A DNA stretch of 64,000 nt. It comes from Gautieria morchelliformis (Eukaryota > Basidiomycota > Agaricomycetes > Gomphales > Gomphaceae). The stretch covers positions 62,001 to 126,000 of the forward strand of contig WHVA01000228.1 of NCBI GenBank assembly GCA_015179125.1, read 5' to 3'. The stretch's first letter is position 1; each line of letters starts with the position of its first letter. Both the position numbers and the translations under genes were made by a program. A model generated the notes under the pieces. The model did no database searches and had not been told where the DNA came from. It was given only the letters and a program-made list of their open reading frames with translations. This document shows positions 54,706 to 64,000 of this stretch, piece by piece.

Positions 54706-57400
54706 CGCAGACACTTCGCAGAAGCTTTTGGGTGTGGAGAAGCTTGCAACAGATGGAAGTAATTGGCCTCTGTGGCGAGCTACTCTCACAAGTTATTTTG
54801 AGTCCAAAAATCTACTCAGGCATATAGAAGGGAGAGCCATTCGACCTCCTGATCCTCCAGTCATGCCCCCAGGCCATATTCTCACAGAAGCTGAGGAAAC
54901 TCAGATAGAGAAGGCTGAGGAGAAGCTGGAGAAATATCTTGCCAGAGAAGGACAGGCAAAAACCCAAATAATCGTCTCAGTGTCAGAGTCACTAGCCCTG
55001 ATGCTACAGAAGAGACATACAGCAAAAGAAGTCTGGGATGCATTGGTCAATGAGATGACCAAAAAGCCCAAGATGGTCCTCACCAACCTACAGAGACAGC
55101 TTCGCAGTATGAGGTGTCCTGAGGATGGAGACTTGAGAGATCACTTGGACAAGGCCCAAGACCTCTATGCTCGTCTCAATGAGATGGGAGCCAGAATTTC
55201 TGAAGGAGAGTTCACCGACATTATCCTTGCATCACTTCCACCCTCCTATGAGGCAGTTATGAATGCCCTTACCACGTCGCTCGAAGAATGTGGAATGCCC
55301 TTAGTGCCTGATGATATTATCAGAGTACTAAAGGCTCAATATGACAGGAGAAAGACCCTCAATATTTCACAAGAAGAGCAGGCATTTATTGGTTCATCTA
55401 CGAAAGGGCAGAAGGGCCGGAAAGACCCGAAGGTGCTTGCATGCACTAATTGCCACAAGCCTGGACATGCTATAGAGAGTTGCTGGGCTAAAGGAGGTGG
55501 TAAAGAAGGCCAGGGGCCACGTCAGAAGAAGAAAGCGAAAGCCAAAAAGAAGAAGGGCAAAGCCAAGGCGAATGTTGCCGAAGAAGTGTCCTCTGAGGAG
55601 GATGAGAGTGGCAGTCCAGCCGCTTTCGCCAACTTCGACTGCTCTAATTTGAGTAGTTTATCTCTGGACACTGTTGTTATCCTCGACACTGGAACGACCG
55701 CACATATGACCCCTCACAAGAATTTATTGAGGGATTACAGTCCATTCTCACAGCCGCGCACAATTCGTGCAGCCAACAAAGGCACTTTTGATGCCTTCGG
55801 TTCAGGCTCACTCGTGCTATCTAACAAGGTTGGAGATAAGACTGTGAACATTACATTGAAGGATACGTTCTACCCGCCAAAAATGGCTGTTACCCTCATC
55901 TCGATCGGCCGGTGCGATGATGCAGGCTATAACACACAAATAGCTGATCAGAAATGCACAATATCCAATCGTAAAGGCAGGATATTGATGCAAGCACCGA
56001 AGCTGAATGGCTTATATCGATTTGATTTACAACACACAAGTGCCGAAGCGCATGTATGCGCATCAGCCATGGAAATACATCAAAAAATGGGGCACATTTC
56101 ACAAAAGTCCCTACAGCACTTGCTCAACCGTGGCATGATATTAGGCATTGAATTGAGCTCAAAAGGTGACAAGGTTGTTTGCGATGCGTGCATTCAGGCG
56201 AAGATTGCACGTAAATCACTTCCTCAGGAACCCAGAAGCCGATCATCAAAATTCGGTGACAGAATTTATTCTGATGTCTGGGGACCAGCGAGACACTCCA
56301 CAATTGACAAGAAATCCTATTATGTGTCTTTCATTGACGACTATTCAAGAGAATCGGTTATCTATTTGATGGCAAACAAATCGGAAGCATTTTCAAAATA
56401 CAAACTCTACGAGGCCTTGATGCTTCGACAGAGGAATATGCACATCAAAGCACTTGTTTCCGACAGAGGGGGCGAATACACAAGCTCAGAATTTGAACAG
56501 CATTTGGCCAAGCAAGGCACGAAGCATCGGTTAACCGTGCACGACACCCCAGAGTCAAATGGTGTTGCTGAGTGTTTAAACCGAACTCTAGTTGAAAGAG
56601 CTCGTGCCATGCTATTGGAATCAAGTCTTCCTAAGACTCTATGGGGGCATGCAATTTTGCACGCCAACTATCTTAGGAATCGGACACACACAAGAGCTTT
56701 GCCAGACAAAACCCCTTTTGAAATGATCCATCACGAGAAACCGAACCTGAAAGACATACACGTGTGGGGAATTGAAGTCTACGTTAAAGTCAAAGAGGGA
56801 AACAAACTAGCAGCCCGTGCCAAAAGAGCTCGGTGGATAGGAATCTCTGGACAGAGCCATGGTCACTGCATCTACTGGCCTGACTCTCAGAAGGTTTCTG
56901 TCGAGCGGAATATTATATTTGACTCAGAGATGAAGGGGGGCAAAGCTCCAATCATTTCTATTGAAGAGTCACAGCTACCTACGTCCAGAAAAATGGTACA
57001 GGCCATCTCGGCGTCAGCACCTATGCCTAGCCGCTTAGTCAGCGAAGAGGCAAAGATCGAGGAAATTGATGATGATGAACCAGAGGAACGTCTGAAAGAG
57101 CTGCAACCCAGTCAGACTGTTGATGTTAGACCTAAAGAAGCTGCTCCAACAAGGAGAAGCGAGAGAATCCGTCAGCAGCAGGTGCAGCCGGCCCCAAGTG
57201 GTCCCGTAACAAGATCTCAAACTAAGAGACATGCTGGTGCAGATATCACTACACTAGCTTACGAGGACATTGAGGACCATCAAGACAAATTATTCGAACA
57301 AGATTTATCCTCTGTCACTGACGGCATCAGTGATTATAACCTTGCCATCAGTACACTTTCGACCTCCGATCAAAACAAAGATATGTGCTGCCAGATTTGA
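54698..57400 (+). CDS. Copia Gag-protease-integrase polyprotein, ~900 aa
   Basis: It starts at ATG 54698 (MGPADTSQKLLG). Gag helical domain covers residues ~15-200 (NWPLWRATLTSYFESKNLL). The CCHC knuckle CTNCHKPGHAIESC is near residue 248, followed by a Lys-rich tract. Protease has DTGTTAHM near 330. Integrase has a zinc motif (HQKMGH ... CDACIQAK), then catalytic Asp in SDVWGPARH (~526), Asp in VSDRGGEYTS (~588) and Glu in ESNGVAECLNR (~622). The frame ends at 57400 with TGA, a few codons before RT. RT lies in the -1 frame, overlapping by 16 bases. Copia elements normally have one continuous ORF, so this is a one-base loss or a frameshift site. Confidence 0.88.
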   Translation: MGPADTSQKLLGVEKLATDGSNWPLWRATLTSYFESKNLLRHIEGRAIRPPDPPVMPPGHILTEAEETQIEKAEEKLEKYLAREGQAKTQIIVSVSESLALMLQKRHTAKEVWDALVNEMTKKPKMVLTNLQRQLRSMRCPEDGDLRDHLDKAQDLYARLNEMGARISEGEFTDIILASLPPSYEAVMNALTTSLEECGMPLVPDDIIRVLKAQYDRRKTLNISQEEQAFIGSSTKGQKGRKDPKVLACTNCHKPGHAIESCWAKGGGKEGQGPRQKKKAKAKKKKGKAKANVAEEVSSEEDESGSPAAFANFDCSNLSSLSLDTVVILDTGTTAHMTPHKNLLRDYSPFSQPRTIRAANKGTFDAFGSGSLVLSNKVGDKTVNITLKDTFYPPKMAVTLISIGRCDDAGYNTQIADQKCTISNRKGRILMQAPKLNGLYRFDLQHTSAEAHVCASAMEIHQKMGHISQKSLQHLLNRGMILGIELSSKGDKVVCDACIQAKIARKSLPQEPRSRSSKFGDRIYSDVWGPARHSTIDKKSYYVSFIDDYSRESVIYLMANKSEAFSKYKLYEALMLRQRNMHIKALVSDRGGEYTSSEFEQHLAKQGTKHRLTVHDTPESNGVAECLNRTLVERARAMLLESSLPKTLWGHAILHANYLRNRTHTRALPDKTPFEMIHHEKPNLKDIHVWGIEVYVKVKEGNKLAARAKRARWIGISGQSHGHCIYWPDSQKVSVERNIIFDSEMKGGKAPIISIEESQLPTSRKMVQAISASAPMPSRLVSEEAKIEEIDDDEPEERLKELQPSQTVDVRPKEAAPTRRSERIRQQQVQPAPSGPVTRSQTKRHAGADITTLAYEDIEDHQDKLFEQDLSSVTDGISDYNLAISTLSTSDQNKDMCCQI

Positions 57401-58946
57401 ATCAGACCGAGCCTAGCAATGCAGATGAAGCCTTAAATGATCCTATGTGGAAAGCATCGATGGATAAAGAGTATAAGGTGCTACTCGACAAAGGTGTATG
57501 GGAAGTGGTTAAACCACCTCCTGGGGCAAATATTGTCGGAAATAGATGGGTATTCCTCTGGAAACGCAATCCAGAAGGTGAACCCATCACACCTAGATCG
57601 AGGATGGTCGCCCAAGGCTTTACACAAAGTTTTGGAGTCGACTACAATGAAACCTATGCACCTGTTGCTCGGATGACTTCCTTACGGATTATATGTGCCA
57701 TTGCTGCCAGGAACAACTGGCCTATTCACCAAATGGATGTGGACAGTGCGTATTTGAATGCTACACTGCCAGAACCTATTTACATGAGACAGCCGTATGG
57801 ATATGAGACCGGAGACAAAGATGATGTCCTTCTGCTGAAGAAAGCACTTTACGGCCTCAAACAGTCTGGAAGGGAATGGTACAAACGTCTGAGTGGTGAA
57901 TTTCTCAAGTTAGGATTCACTAAATCAGCTTCGGATGGAGCTGTATTTTGCAGACGTGGACCGAGAGGGCATGCGATTATTGCAACGGCGGTAGACGACC
58001 TCACTATCACAGCTGAGAGTCAACCAATCCTCGATGAGGTAAAGCATGACCTTGCCCAGGTTTTTAGTATGAAAGACCTAGGCGAGATTCATTGGCTTTT
58101 GAACCTCAAAATCGAAAGAGATTGGAATAACAAATCGATTGCAATATCACAAGCCACATACATCCAGAAAATCATCAAAAAATTCAATCTGGATGATGCC
58201 AAAACATTTTCCACGCCTCTCGACCCAGCCGTTAAATTATCCAGAGACCAATGCCCTTCTACAGATGAAGACAAACAGAAGATGTCAAGAATTCCATACA
58301 GACAAGCGATAGGATCATTGATGTGGGCAGCAGTAGCCACTCGACCAGACATTGCATTCGCAGTGTCATTACTTTCTCAATTCCTCGAAAACCCAGGTCC
58401 AACACATTGGCATGCAGTCAAACGTGTCTTTAAATATCTAAAAGGCACGATGGGCTACAAATTGACACTTGGGAAGAATCGAGACGGCCTCATTGGGTAT
58501 TCAGATGCGGATTGGGCTTCTCAAGAGCACAGGCACTCATACTCGGCTTATATTTTGCAGATTGATGGAGGGACAGTATCATGGAGTTGTCAAAAACAAT
58601 CCATAGTAGCCCTATCATCAACTGAAGCCGAATTCGTTGCCCTGACTCATGCGAGTAAAGAAGCCTTATGGATGCGCCACTTTATTTCTGAAGTATTCCA
58701 ACCGCTGAATTGTCCCATCAAAATTTATTCAGACAATCAATCAGCCATTCCATCGTCTATGGCACTCAACAACACACGAGGACCAAGCATTTCGACATTA
58801 GATTATATTTCATCCGAGATATAGTCGAAGATGAAGAAATTAAGCTTGTGTACCTACCAACGGAACACATGCTAGCCGATCTTCTCACTAAAGGACTTCC
58901 TAGTCCTAGAGTGAGAATCCTCAACGAGAGAATCGGAATATATTAA
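57385..58946 (+). pseudogene. Copia reverse transcriptase-RNase H, frameshifted near its end
   Basis: RT begins WEVVKPPPGANIVGNRWVF. It has MDVDSAYLNA and the catalytic AVDDLTI (YVDD equivalent). RNase H has YSDADWASQEHRHSYSAYIL, STEAEFVALTHASKEALWM and IYSDNQSAI. At about 58765 the frame should change by -1: the listed frame stops at 58824, while the other frame gives the expected HTRTKHFDIRLYFIRD and LPTEHMLADLLTKGLPSPR, ending at 58946. Either a real one-base deletion or a sequencing error explains it. Confidence 0.85.
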
Positions 58947-58959
58947 GCTTGAGGGGGTG

Positions 58960-59447
58960 TGTTGGGTGCATTTATGCTCCTGCACCAAAATCAAGCATAA
59001 TATATTCAATTTATTGTGTGGTGTTTCAATATTTTCTCATACTGTTCTTGTACCATGCATCCATTTCTCTGCTTATTTTCGAAATTTTCCAGTCACTCTC
59101 TATCTCTCCATTTTATTCTGTTATTTCTACTTTCACAGGCGGCTGCACCCAGCGGAGTTTGAAAGGACTTCGACGCGCGAGCCCTTGGGCGCTAAAGGGC
59201 CGGGTGCAAGTATATGCCTTCTGAGACAGGATTACACTCCTCTCTCAGTGACAATAAATTCACTGAGAGAGGCGAGTAGTATTCTTCATATTTACATAGC
59301 ATGTTGACTGAAAATCATGTAGTATATTTGATTCTAGGTATTGTATTAATACATCAGTGACAATAAATTCACTGAGAGAGTATATTTGATTCTAGCTTTC
59401 TAAGAACTCTACCGAACCTTCCCTGCCATAGCCCCTAGTTGCTAACA
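58960..59447 (+). repeat. 3' LTR of the copia element (488 bp)
   Basis: I found no difference from the 5' LTR when reading the two side by side, including both short inverted repeats. It ends TAACA at 59447. Confidence 0.93.
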
Positions 59448-60303
59448 CAAGCAGCGCAACTTGGTTCTGGAGTGTCGGATCAAGTCCTCGTCGGAATTTG
59501 ATGACGATCGTCTTGTCGTCGTCATACTCCGCAAGGCCGATGAGCTCCTGGAAGCGATCAATGTAGTCATCGACCGGATCCTTGGCCTGGTACCAGCTGG
59601 TTCCCTCGAGCTTCGTAAGGGCTGTGAGCTGCTCGTTTTTCGGGCAGAACTGGTCGGAAAATGTTTTCTCGAAGGCGTCCCAGTCCCGGAAGTAGTTCCC
59701 CTTGCCCTTCGCTTCATGTCGGATCACTTTGTTTGCAAAACGGGCTGCGCGGTCCGACTTGAAAAAGGACAATGCCCAGTGGATCCGAGCCTGGTCATTC
59801 GGAAAGAGGTCTCCGACAATGGCGAAGTAGATGCTGCATGTGTTGAAGAATGCGCGTCCCTTTTCCCGATCTCCGTCAAAATCCGCCGGAGTTGCGGGTT
59901 TTACCTTTGCTAACTTCGCGGACATCCTCTTTTCCGCTAGTTCCGCTTTTCCGAAATCCGGATCATCCAGCATTTCATTTCCACCACTTTGTGGAATATC
60001 TAACTTAGCCAAAATCGCTTGTAAGGCTGTTTCAATCGCGTCGGTCTTCATCCGGTTCCACGTCAATTCCTCCTCCATATTCCGCTCCATATTCCAAAGA
60101 CGATCGTCCGGCTCCATGTCGGAAGGAGAAATGTGGGACGGGATTTCTGGGGTTGGGAGCTCGACGTAAGAAGAAGGGCTGTCGTATGCCGTGTGTGCGG
60201 AAGAGGTTGCGATCTCCGAGTCGCTGCTCCGATTCCGAACGCACTTATGGCGGCTGCAACGCGCAGTACGACCGCCGGTCCTCTAGGGGAGAGACTTTTC
60301 TGC

Positions 60304-60793
60304 TGTAAGGGCAACCCTGGCTAGTTGTGGAGATCACACTACCACACAACTGACAAGGGGAAATCCAAAGTATGTATAAATGAACAGAGTATACAAGAGA
60401 GGGGATTCTCACCTGACAAGGGGAAATCCAAAGAGAAAAGTCTAAGGACCCCCAATGTCAGCGAGCCCGTATTATACTACGCTGCGCAGTCAGGGACAAC
60501 ACTTGGCACCCGCCATCAACCCTGCACCTCCCTGACTTCCCCGACCCTTGATCGACCCTTGATGCCACCTATTACGCGAGTCGCTTGATTTCCGACACTG
60601 TTCCGAGAGTGGAAGTCGGAAATTGGAGTGGAACTGGCAAGGTGAACAGAACTGGTGGAAGTTCTCCCAGAAGCGGAATCATTTCCGAAAGCGGAGGCGG
60701 AGATGGAATCGGAACTGGAAGCGGAGTCGGAAATGGAGTCGGAACTGGGTGTGGTGTCGGAACTGGAAATGGAAAACAGGGTCTCCCCTGACA
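60304..60793 (-). repeat. 5' LTR of el4 (490 bp)
   Basis: On the minus strand its end is two bases from the self-priming site (60301-60292). It contains both 21-base repeats and the TATA-to-decamer spacing of the other F1 LTRs. Confidence 0.9.
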
Positions 60794-61161
60794 CCAACAC
60801 CCCAAGCAGCGTCACGTGCTTTGAATGTGGCCAGCCAGGGCACAGAAAAGCGGAGTGTCCACGGCTCAAGTCTGGCATACGGACAGCAGCCGCAAGACAT
60901 GGCGATGACAAGGATCCGGGCCCGGATCCCAACCACGCCCCTCTTCCACAAATGGATGAAGAGGGGGAGGGTGAGCCTCAAAATGATGAGGATCAGGGAG
61001 ATGCAGAGGCTCCCATAGACGAATGGGAGCCTGAGCCATCCCATTATTACGACTGTGTAAAGTGTTGGAATTATGACAAGCTGGTTATGCGTTCGTTCTG
61101 CTTATCTAATCCAAGGCTTGCGTGTATCATTGTCAAACCCTTTTGTTCTTGCTTTTCCTAT
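60794..61161 (+). pseudogene. Gag-like gene F3, 3' part with zinc knuckle
   Basis: The frame continues from 49278 over one CCAAC: TPSSVTCFECGQPGHRKAEC, a CCHC nucleic-acid-binding knuckle. It is followed by an acidic tail (QMDEEGEGEPQNDEDQGDAE) and a CxxC near HYYDCVKCWNYD. The frame stops at about 61162 and no protease frame follows. This identifies the gene hosting el4 as a retroelement gag. Confidence 0.75.
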
Positions 61162-61393
61162 TGATCTATTTTCCTTTTGTTCTGAGAACATTTATAAGTC
61201 TTTACTTTTCATGTATGTAACTATCCGTTTGCCCCAACAAGCTCACAGGACAAACACTCCATATACACTCTTGCATCGTTCTTACTCGCGTCTCTCTTAT
61301 TTCAACATAAAGATGTCGATCTTTGGCCTTGTATCACAAGGGCACAGCAGAACTTGACCAAGGAGTGGTATTCTGAATGCTACGTAGTGACAG
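61162..61393. other. No gene I can support
   Basis: Unassigned sequence between the F3 gag end and a short LTR. It contains AACATAAAGATGTCGATC, a possible start context, with no extended frame. Confidence 0.3.
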
Positions 61394-61532
61394 TGTAAGG
61401 GTATGATGCGATGGGGACCGCTGACCAGTTCCCACACATAAACTATACAGTGGGTCCCTAAGGGGCCCACTGGGATTATGTAATAACTAGTATACATGTA
61501 TGATACATAGGTTATTTACACCCTCCCCCTCT
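61394..61532 (-). mobile_element. Short 3' LTR and polypurine tract of the right-hand gypsy element (F6)
   Basis: On the minus strand AGAGGGGGAGGG (61532-61521) precedes TGTAAATAACC at 61520. A candidate LTR of 127 bp ends CCCTTACA at 61394, with matching TGTAA/TTACA tips. It lies downstream of the minus-strand pol at 64000-62034, as a 3' LTR should. The pairing is inferred: no 5' LTR is in the window. Confidence 0.4.
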
Positions 61533-62033
61533 ATAGACAACTAAAGGGGACCAACTAGGACTCATAGAGGTCATCCATGATGGAGTCCTCTAATGTTTCC
61601 GATGTCGGAAATACTAAAGAAATATAATATCGACACGGTGATTATAACTACACAATTCCAAACCCAAACCAACTTGTTGATATACATCCGAACGCATACA
61701 CATCACAACGACTTATGCCCGAGATTGCCGAACCCACACCTACCCACTCGATCCAACCAGATCCACGCCTCCGATCATCCCGATATCACGGGAGCACACA
61801 CCACATGCTAATACAGTCCAGAATGCCCCTATAGACCCTTCCCAAGCATGCCGAGCCTGACCCAAGTGGCACACACCCCAGAATCATGTGACCCAATCAA
61901 GGGACACGACGTGTCGAGCTGACCCTGCCTGTAGCTAGACCACGTCTCCTATCGACTCCCAAAACCCGTTCCCTTTCTCTGTTTTATGCTCCACACCCCA
62001 ACCTAACTTGTACAACACCCGTCGACACTCCTA
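61533..62033. other. No gene I can support; probable F6 tail
   Basis: It lies between the F6 pol end and its polypurine tract. Minus-strand frames are short. Pro-rich stretches on both strands but no domain. Confidence 0.3.
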
Positions 62034-64000
62034 TCAACAGCTATGTGCCGTTCCCCCCATCCCACCTTGGCTTTGTTCCCATTCCATGAATACTACGACC
62101 ACAATAATTGCATTGTGTGCCACCATCAGGTTCCATCTTGCCTGATGTGCGAACCAGGCTACTCCTTTGAATGGGGTGTCCATGGCTATGGGGAGATCTA
62201 TCCACGGCATATAGCCATGGTTCAGCTGGAAGGGTGCGAACCCTGTGGTTGCACTGACATTGCTGTTGAGGGCGACATCAACCATCAGGCATTTCGATGC
62301 CCAATCCTTCTGATCGTCTCTGATGACCGTGTGCAATATCTGTCCTATCGAGTGGTTTGCCCGCTCGGTCGCTCCATCCATTTGGGGATGGAAGCAGTTG
62401 ACTTTTGAACTACATTCAAAGATCATATTGGTGGCTGGGCATGAGCCCGGACATTGAGTCTTTCTGCATGTCGTGCACAAAGTGCCAGATGACGAAAACC
62501 GGGCCACAACAGCCCAAAGGCCTACTAGACAGCCTACCCATTCCGGATAGGCTGTGGCAGTCGATTGGCATCGACTTCATGGGGCCCCTGCCCAAGTCTA
62601 ATGACTGTGACTACCTGATGGTAGTCATCGATCAACTAACGTCACACGTCCACCTCGTCCCAACAATGATGAGTGTGTCAGCCAAGGGAGTAGCCTGGCT
62701 GTTTCTGAAAGAGGTCGTCCGGCTCCATGGGGTTCCTGACTTGATTGTCTCGGACAGAGACTCGAAGTTCATGTCGATCTTTTGGCATGAACTGCAGAGA
62801 CTCATGGGGACTAAGCTCCTCACTTCAGATGACCGTAGTAACCAACTATCTGGTGTGCTTGATCGATGATGATTTCGATCAGCCTCCTTCCCCCTGAAGA
62901 ACAGAACGGGGGACGGCGATGACGTCTCTCTTGAGCTGATTCTTTGTCCAGATCAGCCGGTCCCGGATTCCAAATCTTGGGTACGCATCTGGGTGTTCCA
63001 CGATCGTTGAGAACATGGCGTCCCTGTGGTATGTGTCTCGTAAGACCTTGGACAGGTCTACGCCTTGTTCAATGATCCGGCGCAGGGGCGCGCCAACCTT
63101 ACCTGCGGCGATGACTCTGACATCATCGTCGTCGTTGTCGCATGATGCGGCAATGCTCGCAGGCTTTTGTGAGCCCTCGTTTAATGCGGCAGATTCCGTT
63201 ATTCTCACCTCTGTCTTCTCCACGAGGTGTTTAGACCGTCTCGTCACCGCTGTTCACAGCTCGATATATCGGTCAGTGGGCAATAGTTCACCATCCGGGT
63301 CTAAACGTGCGTCTGGATTCACGAAGACGTGGTCCGGGTGATTGTCATCACTCGTGTCGCTCTTGTAGTAGCGCAACAGGCAGTCTGCTACCTTGTTCTC
63401 TACACCGTCGACATGTATGGTGTTGAAGTTGAAACGTGACAGAAACTCCCACCATCTGACCTGGCGGTCAGATAGGCTCTTCTGGGTCTTGAAGTATTCG
63501 AGCCCTTTGTGGTCTGTGACGAGGGTGAACCTTCATCCCAGCAGTTTGTCCTCCCATTTCATGAGAGCCTCAAGCACCGTGATTGTCTCTTGCTCGTGAG
63601 TCCGGTAGGGTTGCTGAGCAACACTGAACTTCTTTGACAAGAAGCCGGCTGGCCAACAGGTTTTCCAGTCGGCACCTTGGCCATAGACTGCACCAATGCC
63701 AGCTTTTGACCCATCGGTGATCACCCAGATTGGCTCTGGGCACCGTGCGTCTATTGGACGCAGGATCAGGGCCTTGCAGGCCAACGCCTTAATGCTTTGC
63801 CAGCATTTGTCCAGTAATGGTGTCCATTTGAATGGACGGTTGTTACGTGCACAGCCCGACAGTGGGGTAGTGTATGCGCTAACATATGGCATGTAATGTG
63901 CCAGATACTGTACTAGCCTGAGGAAACGCTGGATGTCGTTGAACGTCCACGGCCTACGCCACTCGCGGATGTGCTGCATCTTATCCTCGTCGGCATGTAC
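62034..64000 (-). pseudogene. Gypsy F6 Pol fragment with an internal inversion
   Basis: On the minus strand from 64000: RT tail (DIQRFLRLVQYLAHYMPYVS), RNase H (WVITDGSKAGIGAVYGQGA, YRTHEQETITVLEALMKWED, stop, then TDHKGLEYFKTQKSLSDRQV), and a linker to about 62850 (LIEIIIDQAHQIVGYYGHLK, with the two zinc-motif histidines). The block at about 62405-62830 then reads on the plus strand (LNYIQRSYWWLG, the CxxC, IDFMGPLPKSN, LIVSDRDSKFMS). From 62404 the minus strand resumes with NCFHPQMDGATERANHSIGQ. Re-inverting the block restores the usual integrase order HH-CC-D-D-E. Several stops and shifts confirm decay. The 5' part of pol is outside the window. Confidence 0.82.

Larger units (their letters stand above)
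54204..59447 (+). mobile_element. Copia (Ty1-type) retrotransposon, recently inserted
   Basis: It is flanked by CAAGC at 54199-54203 and CAAGC at 59448-59452. The two 488-bp LTRs look identical base for base by eye. The order is gag, protease, integrase, RT, RNase H, polypurine tract gagggggtg (58951-58959), LTR. Two frame changes interrupt the coding region. Confidence 0.93.
53681..60117 (-). pseudogene. F1 Gag (el4), split by the copia insertion
   Basis: It starts at ATG 60117. Parts 60117-59453 and 54203-53681 join over one CAAGC to 1188 bases, 12 more than in el1 because of a short in-frame duplication near the start (NMERNMEEE). The CCHC knuckle CFRCQQPGHYAREC is in the second part. No other break is seen, so only the copia insertion disables it. 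Confidence 0.88.
49279..60793 (-). mobile_element. Gypsy chromovirus F1, copy el4, with nested copia element
   Basis: The flanks are CCAAC at 49274-49278 and CCAAC at 60794-60798, a perfect 5-bp duplication inside the F3 gag gene. The element runs right to left. Its gag is split by a copia element (54204-59447). Pol is open except for one nonsense codon. The two LTRs are both 490 bp, and they agree in marks absent from el1-el3 (a GAGAG tract and an extra CTCCCTGAC block), so this is a distinct F1 subtype. Confidence 0.93.

Noticed and set aside
1-64000. CRISPR arrays, rRNA, tRNA genes or bacterial-type operons
   Set aside because: No regularly spaced repeats with unique spacers, no tRNA cloverleaf and no rRNA signature were seen; the window is eukaryotic.

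Overview
The window looks like a repeat-rich accessory region of a filamentous basidiomycete, probably an Agaricomycete; a Rhizoctonia-like (Ceratobasidiaceae) genome is my guess, not something the sequence proves. The evidence is short introns of 47-79 nt with GTRNGT donors, an adenylate-forming enzyme of the fungal reductase type, a DUF6534-like membrane protein remnant, and stacked chromodomain Ty3/gypsy elements. No rRNA, tRNA, CRISPR array or prokaryote-style operon was seen.

Layout. (1) 1-10042: 5' LTR of a second gypsy family (F2) running off the left edge, a membrane-protein remnant, a multi-exon host gene of unknown function (3946-5021), a 353-bp MITE with a 3-bp TSD, a 1.3-kb hAT element with an 8-bp TSD inside a LINE ORF1-like frame, and an LTR relic built on a 10-bp minisatellite. 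(2) 10043-32205: three copies of one chromodomain gypsy family (F1; el1 +, el2 -, el3 +). Around el1 and el2 lie pieces of an F2 element, including an antisense, spliced zinc-cluster gene that F1 split and an inversion then separated. El3 has a solo LTR in its gag and sits in a broken minus-strand gene. (3) 33380-34740: an AT-rich island with a transposase C-terminus joined to a chromodomain. (4) 34745-39910: a pile of long LTRs (F5) and a copia pol fragment, then a 290-bp fold-back repeat. (5) 40551-48244: a 1.1-kb duplicated module carrying a 57-bp palindrome, a small zinc-finger-like gene, a GC-rich gene fragment, and the best host gene, an adenylate-forming enzyme (46038-48244). (6) 48245-61161: a three-level nest, in which a gag gene (F3) holds F1 el4, whose own gag holds a copia element; both insertions have exact TSDs. 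(7) 61394-64000: a minus-strand gypsy (F6) whose integrase contains a ~0.43-kb internal inversion.

How the parts relate. F1 encodes gag and, in a -1 overlapping frame, protease-RT-RNase H-integrase-chromodomain. Its primer site matches the predicted 5' end of its own transcript, as in Tf1-type self-priming. F2 has a tRNA-type primer site, and the copia element has a half-tRNA(iMet)-type site. Nonsense codons in several old copies are CGA-to-TGA, consistent with deamination of methylated CpG.
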